This document shows positions 1-8,755 of a DNA stretch of 64,000 nucleotides, in pieces (within the stretch, counting starts at the first letter, position 1; each line of letters opens with the position of its first letter). The stretch comes from an uncultured Paracoccaceae bacterium (GTDB lineage: Bacteria; Pseudomonadota; Alphaproteobacteria; Rhodobacterales; Rhodobacteraceae), in contig CANNFU010000007.1 in the NCBI GenBank assembly GCA_947503965.1, positions 186,001 to 250,000 on the forward strand, in the 5' to 3' direction. The position numbers were made by a program, and so were the translations under genes. The notes below the pieces were generated by a model that was not told the origin of the DNA, did not search any database, and worked only from the letters and a program-made list of their open reading frames with translations.

Positions 1-142
1 TCCGGTTTCGGACCACAAATCACCGCTGGGTTTGATTGGGGCTAGGAACCGGTTCCAAATCATGTTCAGCTACCACGGTAGAGGCGGGGCAAACCTGTCC
101 AACAAGGGCTCTGGACGGGGTCCGCAACACGGGAGAATAGGA
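1..142. other. Upstream region of the tau operon
   Basis: No gene is supported in this left edge. It holds a perfect 12-bp palindrome GGAACCGGTTCC at 45-56 that could be an operator, and a purine-rich ribosome binding site (gggagaatagg) just before the tauA start at 143. A regulator gene, if present, lies outside the window. I could not pick a convincing -35/-10 pair. Confidence 0.4.
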
Positions 143-1144
143 ATGAAACTTAAGAACGCACTGATGAGCGCGGCTGCCGGTATCGCCATGATGACAGGCG
201 CAAGTCAGGCCGTCGCGGAAGGCCACGGCGAGATCACTGTGGGCTATTTCCTTGAATGGCCGATGCCATTCCAGTTTGCCAAGGAAAACGGCACTTATGA
301 CGAGGCGCTGGGCGTCACCGTCAATTGGGTCAGCTTCGATGCCGGTACTGCGATGTCTGCAGCGATGGCCTCGGGCGATGTGCAGATCTCGGTCAGCCAG
401 GGCGTGCCGCCATTCGTGGTTGCAACCTCTGCCGGGCAGGACCTTCAGATTCTGGATGTGGCCGTGTCTTATGCCGAAAACGACAACTGCGTCGTGGCTT
501 CCGGACTTGAGATCGACAAGGACAGCGCGGAAGAGCTGGCAGGCAAGAAAGTCGCCGTGCCGCTTGGGACAGCCGCGCATTACGGCTTCCTGCGGCAGAT
601 GGATCATTTCGGCGTTGATATTGCATCGCTCGAAGTGGTGGACATGGCCCCACCTGATGGCGCCGCTGCAATCGCCCAAGGCTCTGTCGATATGGCCTGC
701 GGCTGGGGTGGTGCACTGCGCCGGATGAAAGAGCATGGTAACGTGCTGCTGACCGGCGCCGAGAAAGAAGAGCTGGGCATTCTGGTCTTTGACGTCACAT
801 CCGCACCTGCCAGCTTTGTTGCTGAAAACCCTGAAATGGTTGCAAACTTCCTACGTGTGACAGCAGAGGCAAATGCTGCCTGGAATGACGGCTCTGGCGT
901 TGAGGAAATGTTGCCAGTGATCGCACAAAGCGCGGGCATGGACATTGATGCGACACGTGAAACAATGGCGACGTTCGTGTTCCCATCGGTCGAGACACAG
1001 CTGTCAGAGGCTTGGCTGGGCGGCGCTGCGCCATCATTCATGAAGGGTGTGGCTGACGTCTTTGTCGAATCCGGGTCAATTGACGCGGCACTCGACAGCT
1101 ATGCCGGCAACATCAACACTGGCCCACTGGCCACACTCCAGTAA
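143..1144 (+). CDS. tauA: Taurine-type ABC transporter substrate-binding protein
   Basis: A 333-residue periplasmic binding protein that should capture taurine or a related sulfonate and deliver it to the permease encoded two genes on. The start at 143 is chosen because a gggagaatagg ribosome binding site precedes it and it opens directly on a signal peptide (MKLKNALMSAAAG... ending AVAEG). An in-frame ATG at 32 would add an unlikely 37-residue tail before the signal. The body has the SsuA/TauA-like pattern with a long segment ISVSQGVPPFVVATSAGQD and two Cys (CVVAS, MACGWGG). The gene is followed by two strong hairpins and then tauB and tauC. The taurine call rests on resemblance to roseobacter TauA; other sulfonates are possible. 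Confidence 0.75.
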   Translation: MKLKNALMSAAAGIAMMTGASQAVAEGHGEITVGYFLEWPMPFQFAKENGTYDEALGVTVNWVSFDAGTAMSAAMASGDVQISVSQGVPPFVVATSAGQDLQILDVAVSYAENDNCVVASGLEIDKDSAEELAGKKVAVPLGTAAHYGFLRQMDHFGVDIASLEVVDMAPPDGAAAIAQGSVDMACGWGGALRRMKEHGNVLLTGAEKEELGILVFDVTSAPASFVAENPEMVANFLRVTAEANAAWNDGSGVEEMLPVIAQSAGMDIDATRETMATFVFPSVETQLSEAWLGGAAPSFMKGVADVFVESGSIDAALDSYAGNINTGPLATLQ

Positions 1145-1155
1145 AACGGCTTTCA

Positions 1156-1231
1156 GGACCGGCGCGTGCGTGCGCCGGTCCTCTTTATCCCTGACGATCC
1201 TTGCGGTGCAGACCAAGGATTCTCAGGGATA
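1156..1231 (+). other. Double stem-loop between tauA and tauB
   Basis: The first hairpin is a perfect 10-bp stem, GGACCGGCGC (1156-1165) with GCGCCGGTCC (1172-1181) around a 6-nt loop, followed by tcttt. The second pairs TATCCCTGA (1186-1194) with TCAGGGATA (1223-1231), and inside it ATCCTTG (1197-1203) with CAAGGAT (1214-1220). With no long T-run these fit partial termination or 3' protection of the tauA message rather than full termination. Confidence 0.75.
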
Positions 1232-1245
1232 AAAGTGAGGGCGGG

Positions 1246-2049
1246 ATGCCAGGACTAATCATTGACAGACTTTCGATGCGGTTTGATCTGCCCAACGGAT
1301 CATCCGTACAGGCGCTCAAGGACGTGTCGCTTAATCTTGAGGCGGGCGAGCTTTTGTCGGTTCTTGGCCCGTCAGGTTGCGGCAAGACCACGCTTTTGAA
1401 TATCGTGGCGGGATTTCTGGCCCCGACCGAAGGGCAGATCGTTTTGAATAACAAAAAGGTCAGTGGGCCGGGTCCGGAGCGGGGGATGGTGTTCCAGCAG
1501 GGCGCGCTGTTTGAATGGATGAGCGTGCGTGAAAACGTGGGCTTTGGTCCATCGATGAAAAAAATGCCCAAGGCCGAAAAGGCGCAGATCGTCGATCACC
1601 TGCTTGATGTAGTAGGGTTGCAGGATTTCAAGGATAAAGCGGTTTACGAACTGTCAGGCGGCATGCAGCAGCGTGTGGCCTTGGCCCGGTGTCTGGCCAA
1701 CGAACCCGATGTCATTCTGATGGACGAACCGCTGGGCGCGCTGGACGCGCTGACCCGCGAAAAGATGCAGGGTCTGGTGCTGAAGCTGTGGAAGGAAACC
1801 GGCAAGACGATCATCCTGATCACCCACTCGGTGGAAGAGGCATTGCTGCTGGGTGAGCGGCTGATCGTGATGGCCCCACGGCCGGGGCGCATCCACACCG
1901 AATACCGTCTGCCCTTTGCAGAGATGGGTGTCGGTCAGGACCTGCGCGAGGTCAAGAAGCATCCCAAATTCGGCGAGGTCCGCGAAGAAATACTCGGCAT
2001 GATCTGGGACATGGAAGAAGAAATCATGGGCAGGACGGAGAGCGCATAA
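1246..2049 (+). CDS. tauB: Taurine-type ABC transporter ATP-binding protein
   Basis: A 267-residue cytoplasmic ATPase of the nitrate/sulfonate/taurine importer family. It shows Walker A (GPSGCGKTT), the ABC signature (LSGGMQQR), Walker B (VILMDEPLGALD) and the H-loop (ITHSVEEA). The start at 1246 follows a gtgagggcggg ribosome binding site and gives the usual MPGLIIDRLSMRF opening; the TTG at 1201 lies inside the hairpin and is rejected. Its stop overlaps the tauC start by one base (TAATG), so translation is probably coupled. Confidence 0.85.
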   Translation: MPGLIIDRLSMRFDLPNGSSVQALKDVSLNLEAGELLSVLGPSGCGKTTLLNIVAGFLAPTEGQIVLNNKKVSGPGPERGMVFQQGALFEWMSVRENVGFGPSMKKMPKAEKAQIVDHLLDVVGLQDFKDKAVYELSGGMQQRVALARCLANEPDVILMDEPLGALDALTREKMQGLVLKLWKETGKTIILITHSVEEALLLGERLIVMAPRPGRIHTEYRLPFAEMGVGQDLREVKKHPKFGEVREEILGMIWDMEEEIMGRTESA

Positions 2050-3383
2050 TGGGACTTCTGGGCGATCTGTGGGGCGAGCTTGTCATCGTTTTGGTAACCT
2101 TGGCCGGTGCAATTCCATACATCATTGGTTATGTGCTGCTGATCCTTCTGATGATGTTCATCTGGAGCGGGATAAAGCGGCTTCTGACCCCGAAACATGA
2201 CTACGCATCGCTGAAAACCGTTACCTTCGGTGACGAAAGCGCGGTGACATCAAACACCGTTGCGTCGGTCGTTTCGATTATCCTTATCTTCGTGCTGTGG
2301 GGGGCGTTTACCGGCTCCAAACTGCTGCCGTCCTTCATGCATGCGCCGGCAGCGTTTGAGGGCGAGGGCACATTCACCTACACTATCACAACCCCCGCTG
2401 GCGAAACCGACGATGCCACCGTGACTGTGATCGTCCACCCTGCCTCGACCAATCCAGCCGTCCCCGAGGTAGAACCCGGCGAAGGGATCGCCAAAAACGA
2501 TGCAACCACGATAGCCAGCTATCGCAGCGAGCTGCTGCGCGTGGATCGTAACGATGAAATGGGCCGCGACGAAGAAACGTTCATTACGGCCGTCGATGGT
2601 CAGCCGATTGCGCCCGGTGTCGGGGTACCTGTCAGTTTTGGTCGCGTTGTGATGTCCGACAAGGGCACGCTGAACATCGTGCCGGATACCGGTATCCAGA
2701 TGGAGGCGATATGGCTGCCCTCCCCAGAGGCCGTCTGGAGCCGGGTGACCGAAATCGCGACGGTCGGCTACCGCAACTTTACCCTGGCCGAGCATCTGGG
2801 ATACTCACTGTTCCGCGTGATCGTGGGTTTCCTGCTGGGTGCGTTGGTAGGCATCCCGCTAGGCTATGCGATGGGGCTGTCAAACTGGTTCCGTGGTTGG
2901 TTTGACCCCATTGTGGAATTCATGCGCCCGGTCCCGCCGCTTGCCCTGATCCCGCTTGTGATCATCTGGTTTGGCATTGGCGAGGTGGGTAAGATCATCC
3001 TGCTTTTCCTTGCTGCACTTTGGATCATGGCGATTGCGGCGCGGTCCGGTGTGTCCGGCGTGCGCATCTCGAAAATCCATGCCGCGTACTCGCTTGGGGC
3101 GTCCAAGTGGCAGATCATGCGTCATGTCATCATCCCCAACTCGCTCCCCGAGATATTCACCGGGGCCCGTGTGGCCATGGGGGTTTGCTGGGGTACTGTG
3201 GTTGCGGCGGAGCTGGTCGCGGCGCAAAAGGGTGGTGGTATGATGATCTCGGTCGCCGCGGATTTCCAGCAGACCGATATCGTTCTGATGGGGATCATCC
3301 TGATCGGGATCATCGGGTTCACCATCGATATGATGATGCGACAGGCCGAAAAATGGCTCGTGCCGTGGAAGGGCAAGGGCTAA
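2049..3383 (+). CDS. tauC: Taurine-type ABC transporter permease, extended form
   Basis: Inner-membrane permease of 444 residues, against about 260 for ordinary TauC/SsuC. The C-terminal half (about residues 240-440) is the BPD_transp_1 domain, with the EAA loop AAYSLGASKWQIMRHVIIP contacting the ATPase. The N-terminal half adds about two membrane helices (around residues 7-37 and 72-92) and a hydrophilic, probably periplasmic stretch (about 95-225) rich in Thr, Val and Asp. The gene sits one base into tauB and ends before a strong terminator. Family assignment is solid; the role of the extra region is unknown to me. Confidence 0.8.
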   Translation: MGLLGDLWGELVIVLVTLAGAIPYIIGYVLLILLMMFIWSGIKRLLTPKHDYASLKTVTFGDESAVTSNTVASVVSIILIFVLWGAFTGSKLLPSFMHAPAAFEGEGTFTYTITTPAGETDDATVTVIVHPASTNPAVPEVEPGEGIAKNDATTIASYRSELLRVDRNDEMGRDEETFITAVDGQPIAPGVGVPVSFGRVVMSDKGTLNIVPDTGIQMEAIWLPSPEAVWSRVTEIATVGYRNFTLAEHLGYSLFRVIVGFLLGALVGIPLGYAMGLSNWFRGWFDPIVEFMRPVPPLALIPLVIIWFGIGEVGKIILLFLAALWIMAIAARSGVSGVRISKIHAAYSLGASKWQIMRHVIIPNSLPEIFTGARVAMGVCWGTVVAAELVAAQKGGGMMISVAADFQQTDIVLMGIILIGIIGFTIDMMMRQAEKWLVPWKGKG

Positions 3384-3404
3384 ACGCCAGCGCCAGTAAC
3401 TTCG

Positions 3405-3440
3405 AAAAAAGGCAAAGAGCGTCGGCTCTTTGCCTTTTTC
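3405..3440 (+). terminator. Rho-independent terminator after tauC
   Basis: A perfect 10-bp stem GGCAAAGAGC (3411-3420) and GCTCTTTGCC (3425-3434) with a GTCG loop, preceded by an A-run and followed by TTTTTC. It ends the tauABC transcript before the copA promoter. Confidence 0.92.
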
Positions 3441-3453
3441 GTTTGTTTACCGC

Positions 3454-3484
3454 TTGACCTTCCAGTCACTGGAACCCTTATGTG
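3454..3484 (+). promoter_or_regulatory. MerR/CueR-type promoter and operator of copA
   Basis: A -35 box TTGACC (3454-3459) is followed, after a 19-bp spacer, by TATGTG (3479-3484) as the most likely -10. The spacer contains the dyad CTTCCAG-TCA-CTGGAAC, matching the ACCTTCC...GGAAGGT type of CueR operators. The over-long 19-bp spacer is the hallmark of MerR-family activation. The cognate regulator gene is the second gene of the operon. Confidence 0.8.
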
Positions 3485-3503
3485 ACATTGCAGGAGGTGC
3501 CCC

Positions 3504-5729
3504 ATGGCCCAGGCAAGTGAGATCAAATTCGATGTTCAGGGAATGAACTGCGGCTCTTGTGTGGGCCGGGTGGAGGCTGCCTTGCTCAAGACGCCGGGCG
3601 TTATTGCGGCGAATGTGAACCTTGCCAATGGTACGGCAACCGTCACCACATCGTCGGGCAAGGATGCGGCGCTGAAATCCATATCTGACATTGGCTATGC
3701 GGCCTCTGTCATCGAAACGGTCAAGGATAACAGCGCTGCGAAAGACGCAGAAACCGCGGTGGCGTTCCAGCGGTTTCGCCTTGCGGCTATTCTGACGCTG
3801 CCGGTCTTTGTCCTCGAAATGGGCGGGCACATTTTCCCCAGCCTGCATCATCTGATCGCCCGCACCATCGGCATGCAGACAAGCTGGACCATCCAGTTTG
3901 TCCTGACACTACTGGTTCTGATCCTGCCGGGGCGCGTGTTCTTTGAAAAGGGCATCCCGTCCCTGATGCAGCGCGCGCCGGATATGAATGCGCTTGTGGT
4001 ACTGGGGGCAGGGGCCGCATTTGCATTTTCGACCGTGGCGCTTTTTGCACCCGGCCTGCTGCCCGCCGACACGCGGGTTGTCTATTTCGAGGCGGCAGCC
4101 GTGATCGTCACCCTGATCCTTCTGGGCCGCTGGCTTGAGGCGCGCGCGAAGGGCCAAACGGGTGCGGCAATCAAACGCCTGCTCGGGCTGCGCCCTTCAA
4201 CCGCGCGGGTGCTGCGCGACGGCCAGGAAGTGGATCTGCCCATCGCCAGCGTCGTTGCAGGTGATGTGATCAACATCCGCCCCGGCGAACGGATTGCGAC
4301 AGACGGGCGTGTGATCAACGGGCACGCCTTTGTCGATGAAAGCATGATCACGGGTGAACCTTTGCCCGTGGAAAAGGGCGAAGGGGATACGCTTGTCGGT
4401 GGCACCGTCAACGGTAACACGGCACTGCGGATGGAGGCGACAGCCGTGGGCGAAGACACCATGCTGGCCCGGATCATCGCGATGGTCGCCGATGCGCAAG
4501 GGGCGCGGCTGCCGGTGCAGGATCTGGTCAACAGGATCACCGCATGGTTCGTGCCTGTCGTCATGGTGGTTGCCATTTTAACGGTGATTGCCTGGGTGGT
4601 TTTTGGCCCTGATCCGGTGTTGTCCTATGCGCTTGTGGCCGGGGTCTCGGTCCTGATTATCGCGTGTCCTTGTGCGATGGGGCTGGCCACGCCCACATCG
4701 ATCATGGTCGGCACCGGGCGCGCCGCTGATCTGGGTGTCCTGTTCCGGCAAGGTGATGCCTTGCAGGCGTTGCAGGGCGTTGATGTCGTCGCTTTTGACA
4801 AGACGGGCACGCTGACCTTGGGCAAGCCGGTGCTGTCTGAGGTATACGCATTGCACGGCAGCACAGATGATCTGCTGCGTGTCGTGGCGGCGGTCGAGGC
4901 GCAGTCGGAACATCCGCTGGCCCATGCGATCGTCACGGCGGTCAAGGGCGCATTGCCCACAGCAACGGCCGTTGAGGCGATCCCCGGACACGGGCTGCGC
5001 GGCGTTGTCGATGGCCGCGTTGTACTGGTGGGAAATGCGCGGTTGTTGAAGCGTTACGATGTCGACGCCTCGCAACTGCAAGAAGAAGCCGGAGCATTTG
5101 CGACCCAGGGACAGACGCCAATTCTTGTGGCAATTGATGGTGCGCCAGCGGGTGTGATCAGCGTGGCTGATACGTTGCGTCCAACGGCGGCATCGACGGT
5201 GGCGGCGTTGAAAGACATGGGATTGCGCGTCTTGTTGATCACCGGTGACACACGCGCCGCTGGTCAGGCGATTGGCGCGACACTCGGCGTCTCTGACGTT
5301 GTGGCCGAGGTTCTGCCTGAGGGCAAAGTGGATGCGATCCGCGCGCTGCAAGCCGAAGGGGCCAAGGTCGCGTTTGTCGGTGATGGGATCAATGATGCGC
5401 CTGTTCTGGCGGCTGCGGATGTCGGGATCGCGATGGGAACCGGCACAGATGTTGCAGTGGAAAGTGCCGATGTGGTTCTGATGTCGGGCGATCCCGGTGG
5501 GGTGTTAAACGCGATTTCGATCAGCCGCGCTACGCTGGCGAATATTCGGCAGAACCTTGGCTGGGCATTTGGCTACAACGTTCTGCTGATCCCTGTTGCG
5601 GCGGGGCTTCTGTTTCCCTTGTGGGGCGTATTGCTGTCGCCCGCGCTGGCGGCAGGTGCGATGGCCTTGTCCAGTGTCCTCGTCGTCAGCAATGCGCTGC
5701 GGTTGCGCCGGGTGGCGGGGGTCGCGTGA
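3504..5729 (+). CDS. copA: Copper-exporting P1B-type ATPase CopA
   Basis: Inner-membrane Cu(I) efflux pump of 741 residues. One N-terminal HMA domain carries GMNCGSC (Cys16, Cys19). The transmembrane metal site is CPC (Cys388, Cys390 in [14 protein letters not shown]). The phosphorylated Asp is D432 in DKTGTLT, followed by the P1B-specific SEHPLA and the hinge GDGINDAP. An ideal Shine-Dalgarno (aggagg) precedes the start. The gene lies behind a CueR-type promoter and overlaps cueR by one base, so export is induced by copper and the regulator is co-made. Ag(I) is a likely second substrate. Confidence 0.95.
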   Translation: MAQASEIKFDVQGMNCGSCVGRVEAALLKTPGVIAANVNLANGTATVTTSSGKDAALKSISDIGYAASVIETVKDNSAAKDAETAVAFQRFRLAAILTLPVFVLEMGGHIFPSLHHLIARTIGMQTSWTIQFVLTLLVLILPGRVFFEKGIPSLMQRAPDMNALVVLGAGAAFAFSTVALFAPGLLPADTRVVYFEAAAVIVTLILLGRWLEARAKGQTGAAIKRLLGLRPSTARVLRDGQEVDLPIASVVAGDVINIRPGERIATDGRVINGHAFVDESMITGEPLPVEKGEGDTLVGGTVNGNTALRMEATAVGEDTMLARIIAMVADAQGARLPVQDLVNRITAWFVPVVMVVAILTVIAWVVFGPDPVLSYALVAGVSVLIIACPCAMGLATPTSIMVGTGRAADLGVLFRQGDALQALQGVDVVAFDKTGTLTLGKPVLSEVYALHGSTDDLLRVVAAVEAQSEHPLAHAIVTAVKGALPTATAVEAIPGHGLRGVVDGRVVLVGNARLLKRYDVDASQLQEEAGAFATQGQTPILVAIDGAPAGVISVADTLRPTAASTVAALKDMGLRVLLITGDTRAAGQAIGATLGVSDVVAEVLPEGKVDAIRALQAEGAKVAFVGDGINDAPVLAAADVGIAMGTGTDVAVESADVVLMSGDPGGVLNAISISRATLANIRQNLGWAFGYNVLLIPVAAGLLFPLWGVLLSPALAAGAMALSSVLVVSNALRLRRVAGVA

Positions 5730-6115
5730 TGAATATCGGTGATGTGGCGGAACGCACAGGCTTGCCTGCTAAGACAATCCGGTATTACGAAGATATCGGT
5801 TTGGTGACGCCAAGGCGCAGCGCCAATGGCTACCGCGTCTTTGTCGATACGGATGCGCACAAGCTGACCTTTCTGGGTCGCGCCCGTACTTTGGGATTTT
5901 CGATCGAAGATTGCCGCAATTTGCTTGCCCTGTGGGAGGACCGCAGCCGCGCCAGCGCGGATGTTCGCGCCATCGCAGCGCAACATCTGGAAGATATCGA
6001 GCGCAAAATCAACGACTTAACAGCGATGCGCGATACGCTTTCCAACCTTGTTCAGAAATGTGCTGGCGATGACCGCCCTGACTGCCCGATTTTGAAAGGT
6101 CTTGCAGGGTCATGA
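5729..6115 (+). CDS. cueR: Copper-responsive MerR-family regulator CueR
   Basis: A 128-residue MerR-type activator. The winged helix-turn-helix opens with [25 protein letters not shown], then a dimerisation helix, and near the C terminus the Cu(I)-binding loop CAGDDRPDC, i.e. the C-x7-C spacing typical of CueR. The start overlaps the copA stop (TGATG); longer in-frame starts within copA are rejected because they precede the family N terminus. It probably binds the dyad at 3454-3484 and so autoregulates through copA-cueR. Confidence 0.92.
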   Translation: MNIGDVAERTGLPAKTIRYYEDIGLVTPRRSANGYRVFVDTDAHKLTFLGRARTLGFSIEDCRNLLALWEDRSRASADVRAIAAQHLEDIERKINDLTAMRDTLSNLVQKCAGDDRPDCPILKGLAGS

Positions 6116-6176
6116 AATTGTCCTGATCCTGCCTTCGGTAGGTAAAGATTGGGTTTCATCAACGTCCCAGGTCAAT

Positions 6177-6815
6177 ATGAGGCGTGCGATGACGGTTTTG
6201 AAATCCCTGTGTTTCGGGCTTGTGGTGATGATGATTTTGGCAGGGGTCATTTTGCCCGAAGATGCCCAGAAGGTGGCCGTGATCGACGCAATCGGCAAGG
6301 GCATATTCATTAGTTTTGGTCTTTTGCTGATCGGGTACCTGATCCGCTTGCGGGGATGGTTGACCAATCGGTCGCAACCCCATCCCGAAGTGCGCGTGAC
6401 CGGACAATCGGTCATTGTGGATGGCGCCAATGTGATGACATGGGGCGGCAGCCCTTCGACCCAGGTTTTGTCCAAGGTGTTGAAAGAATTACAGTATCGC
6501 GGGCTGGAGCCGCTTGTTTACTTTGACGATGACGCCGCGCGCAAGCTGACAGGCAAGCGGCCGCGCCCCGCCATGATCGCCGGGGAGTTGGGATTGCCAG
6601 AGGACCAGATCGTCTTTGCGCCCAAACGGATGACGGCGGATGAAGTGCTGTTGGAACATGCTGTCAGCGACAATCTGCGGGTGGTGACGAACGATACATT
6701 TGGTGATCTGGCGCAGAAGTTTCCAAAGGTCGCTGAAACCGGTTTTCTGATCAAAGGCATGTGGAAGGGCGGCAATGTGATCCTGCTGGGGCTGGGGCGG
6801 TCTTCTACGGCTTAA
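6177..6815 (+). CDS. Membrane-anchored NYN/PIN-like (Zc3h12a-type) ribonuclease domain protein
   Basis: A 212-residue protein with two N-terminal membrane helices (about residues 5-28 and 36-57) and a cytoplasmic domain. That domain has the acidic landmarks of the NYN/Zc3h12a fold: VIVDGANVM (catalytic Asp), ADEVLLEHA and VVTNDTFGDLAQKFP. This suggests a metal-dependent RNase tethered to the inner membrane. The start at 6177 (MRRAMTVLKS) is uncertain; ATG at 6102 would overlap cueR and 6189 is also possible. It follows cueR by about 60 bases. The RNase role is inferred from motifs only. Confidence 0.7.
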   Translation: MRRAMTVLKSLCFGLVVMMILAGVILPEDAQKVAVIDAIGKGIFISFGLLLIGYLIRLRGWLTNRSQPHPEVRVTGQSVIVDGANVMTWGGSPSTQVLSKVLKELQYRGLEPLVYFDDDAARKLTGKRPRPAMIAGELGLPEDQIVFAPKRMTADEVLLEHAVSDNLRVVTNDTFGDLAQKFPKVAETGFLIKGMWKGGNVILLGLGRSSTA

Positions 6816-6840
6816 TACGGCTTTTCGCCTGCAATACCGC

Positions 6841-6884
6841 GTACATAACCCGTACATATTGCGTACATACGCTGTACGTACACT
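6841..6884. repeat. Four-unit 11-bp tandem array (GTACATA core)
   Basis: Four head-to-tail units begin at 6841, 6852, 6863 and 6874. The first three start GTACATA and the fourth GTACGTA; the last four bases of each unit vary. The spacing is exactly 11 bp, about one helical turn, so bound proteins would stack on one face. The array lies between two convergent genes, where no promoter is expected. Confidence 0.85.
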
Positions 6885-6939
6885 TCTTAGTCGCAGCACC
6901 GATGACTGTGGCGCGCGTTGCGCGACCCACGCGCAAATC

Positions 6940-7770
6940 CTAATGACTCATGAAGACCGGGATTTTGGCGCGAGCCGAGATGGTTTGGGTGACCCCACCG
7001 ATCAGACCTTCGCGCAGGGGGGAGTGTTCGTAAGCGCCCATAACAAGAAGACCCGCACCAGTTTCGTCGCAATAATCAACCAGTGTTTCGGCGATGGTGC
7101 GTCTATCACGCGGCAGCTCGCTGAGCTTCACGCTCAGCCCATGCCGTTCGAAAAACTGGGCCACATCGAAATCAGGCAGTGTCTGTGCGAAGGGGAGCCG
7201 TCCGACCGAGACGATTTCGATCGTGTCGTCTGTTTTCAGGATTTGCATTGCATCAGCAAGGGCACGTGCTGCGGCGCGCCCCCCATCCCAAGCCACGATG
7301 ACATGCCGCCCGGTCAGCTTTGGCGGGTAGCCTGCGGGAAAGCTGATTACAGGTCGTCCGCTTTCAAGCGTCACGCGGTCGGGGTGGATTTCAAGATGTT
7401 CCTGCCCGTATTCGCCCTCTTCATGCATGCCAAGAACGGTGATGTCGTAAAGCCTTGCATAGGCGGCGAGGGTCCGGTGCACAGGGCCCTTGTTTTCGAT
7501 CCAGTGTCTTTTGTCTTTGGGTACATGGTTGCAGGCGGCGGCGAATTTATCCCGGATGTTCTGGTTGGACTGGGTGTCGACCTCAAGCAATGCATCCTGC
7601 ACCGCTTGCGGCATCCAGGGTTGAATACGCCCTGACAGGTTTGAGTCACCATAAGCGAACAGTCCGGTCAGATGCGCATCGTAATGTTTTTGCATCATGA
7701 TGGCACCGTTCAGGGCGGCCTCTGCGCCGGGCAGGCCGTTATAGGCGACGAGGATGTTTTTGATACTCAT
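6940..7770 (-). CDS. Universal stress protein with two UspA domains
   Basis: A 276-residue cytoplasmic tandem-UspA protein. Domain 1 opens MSIKNILVAYNGLPGAEAAL and domain 2 covers about residues 150-276, ending in MGAYEHSPLREGLIGGVTQ, which resembles the nucleotide-binding G-x2-G-x9-G motif in degraded form. Such proteins support survival under stress; the ligand cannot be read here. Its start lies four bases from the stop of the upstream ketopantoate-reductase-like gene on the same strand, so it is probably the last gene of that transcript. Confidence 0.88.
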   Translation of the reverse strand: MSIKNILVAYNGLPGAEAALNGAIMMQKHYDAHLTGLFAYGDSNLSGRIQPWMPQAVQDALLEVDTQSNQNIRDKFAAACNHVPKDKRHWIENKGPVHRTLAAYARLYDITVLGMHEEGEYGQEHLEIHPDRVTLESGRPVISFPAGYPPKLTGRHVIVAWDGGRAAARALADAMQILKTDDTIEIVSVGRLPFAQTLPDFDVAQFFERHGLSVKLSELPRDRRTIAETLVDYCDETGAGLLVMGAYEHSPLREGLIGGVTQTISARAKIPVFMSH

Positions 7771-7773
7771 GGC

Positions 7774-8754
7774 TTAACCGTATAGTCCGGCGGATTTTCC
7801 GCGCAGTTGGATCAGCGCCAGCACCGTGTCGATCGTGGGTGTTGGCGTGTTTGTGACGCGTCCCAGTTCCTGAACGGAGCCGACAAGCGCGTCGATTTCC
7901 ATCGGGCGTCCTGCGTCGAGGTCTTGCAGCATGGATGTGCGGTGCGCGCCGACGGCGGCGCCCCCGTCGATCCGCCGATCCACGTCGATGGGGAACTTCA
8001 CGCCGAGTTTTTCAGCGATTTCCTGTGCTTCGACCATCATGCCGCGCGCCACGGCCCGTGTGCCGGGATCAGTGCAGAGCACATCCAGTGTCGCGTGGGT
8101 GAGCGCGGAGATCGGGTTGAACGACAGGTTGCCCCAGAGTTTGACCCAGATCTCATCCCGCAGCCGGGGCCGGACGGGTGCTTTCAGACCGGCGGCTGAA
8201 AGCGCCTTGGACAGCGCCATGGCACGGTCTGATTTGCTACCGTCGGGTTCACCCAGCGAGAAACGATTGCCTTCGATATGTTTGATCGTGCCCGGTTCTG
8301 ACACCTCTGCCGCCGGGTAGACGACGCAGCCCAACACCCGGTCCGGGCCGAAGCCGTTCCATTGTGCGTTGCCGGGGTCGACGGATTCCAGCCGTGTCCC
8401 TTCCAGATCGGTGCCAATCTTGTGGAAATACCACCATGGCACGCCGTTCACGCCGCTGACGATCGTCGTGTCGTCGCCGATCAAGGGTTGCATCTTGTCC
8501 ACGATGGGCGGCACCGAATGCGCCTTGAGCGTGACAATCACGTAATCCTGCGGCCCCAGATCAGCAGGGTTGTCGCTGGCCGTAACAGGAACGATGACCG
8601 GGTCCTTGTCTTCCTCGATCAGGGTCAGGCCCTTGTCTTTCATGGCGGCAAGGTGTGGGCCGCGTGCGACAAGGCTGACATCCGCCCCGGCTTGCGCCAG
8701 TTTCACGCCCATATAGCCGCCGATGGCGCCTGCACCGAAAATACAGATCTTCAT
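7774..8754 (-). CDS. 2-dehydropantoate 2-reductase (PanE/ApbA) family protein
   Basis: A 326-residue NAD(P)H-dependent reductase. It has the N-terminal Rossmann motif GAGAIGG, the hinge TLKAHS, and the C-terminal catalytic segment VWVKLWGNLSFNPISAL with the conserved Lys. True PanE reduces ketopantoate for coenzyme A synthesis. Here it is packed one base after an acyl-CoA synthetase-like gene and downstream of tctABC, so a dedicated role on an imported 2-oxo or hydroxy acid is at least as likely. No gene symbol is given for that reason. Confidence 0.85.
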   Translation of the reverse strand: MKICIFGAGAIGGYMGVKLAQAGADVSLVARGPHLAAMKDKGLTLIEEDKDPVIVPVTASDNPADLGPQDYVIVTLKAHSVPPIVDKMQPLIGDDTTIVSGVNGVPWWYFHKIGTDLEGTRLESVDPGNAQWNGFGPDRVLGCVVYPAAEVSEPGTIKHIEGNRFSLGEPDGSKSDRAMALSKALSAAGLKAPVRPRLRDEIWVKLWGNLSFNPISALTHATLDVLCTDPGTRAVARGMMVEAQEIAEKLGVKFPIDVDRRIDGGAAVGAHRTSMLQDLDAGRPMEIDALVGSVQELGRVTNTPTPTIDTVLALIQLRGKSAGLYG

Positions 8755-8755
8755 T

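Noticed and set aside
32-142. Upstream extension of tauA to ATG 32
   Set aside because: It would put 37 residues before a normal signal peptide and skips the good ribosome binding site at 131-141.
1-142. TauR-type operator (repeated CTGGAC)
   Set aside because: Only a single CTGGAC at 111-116 is present, not the direct repeats expected; the 45-56 palindrome is recorded without a named regulator.
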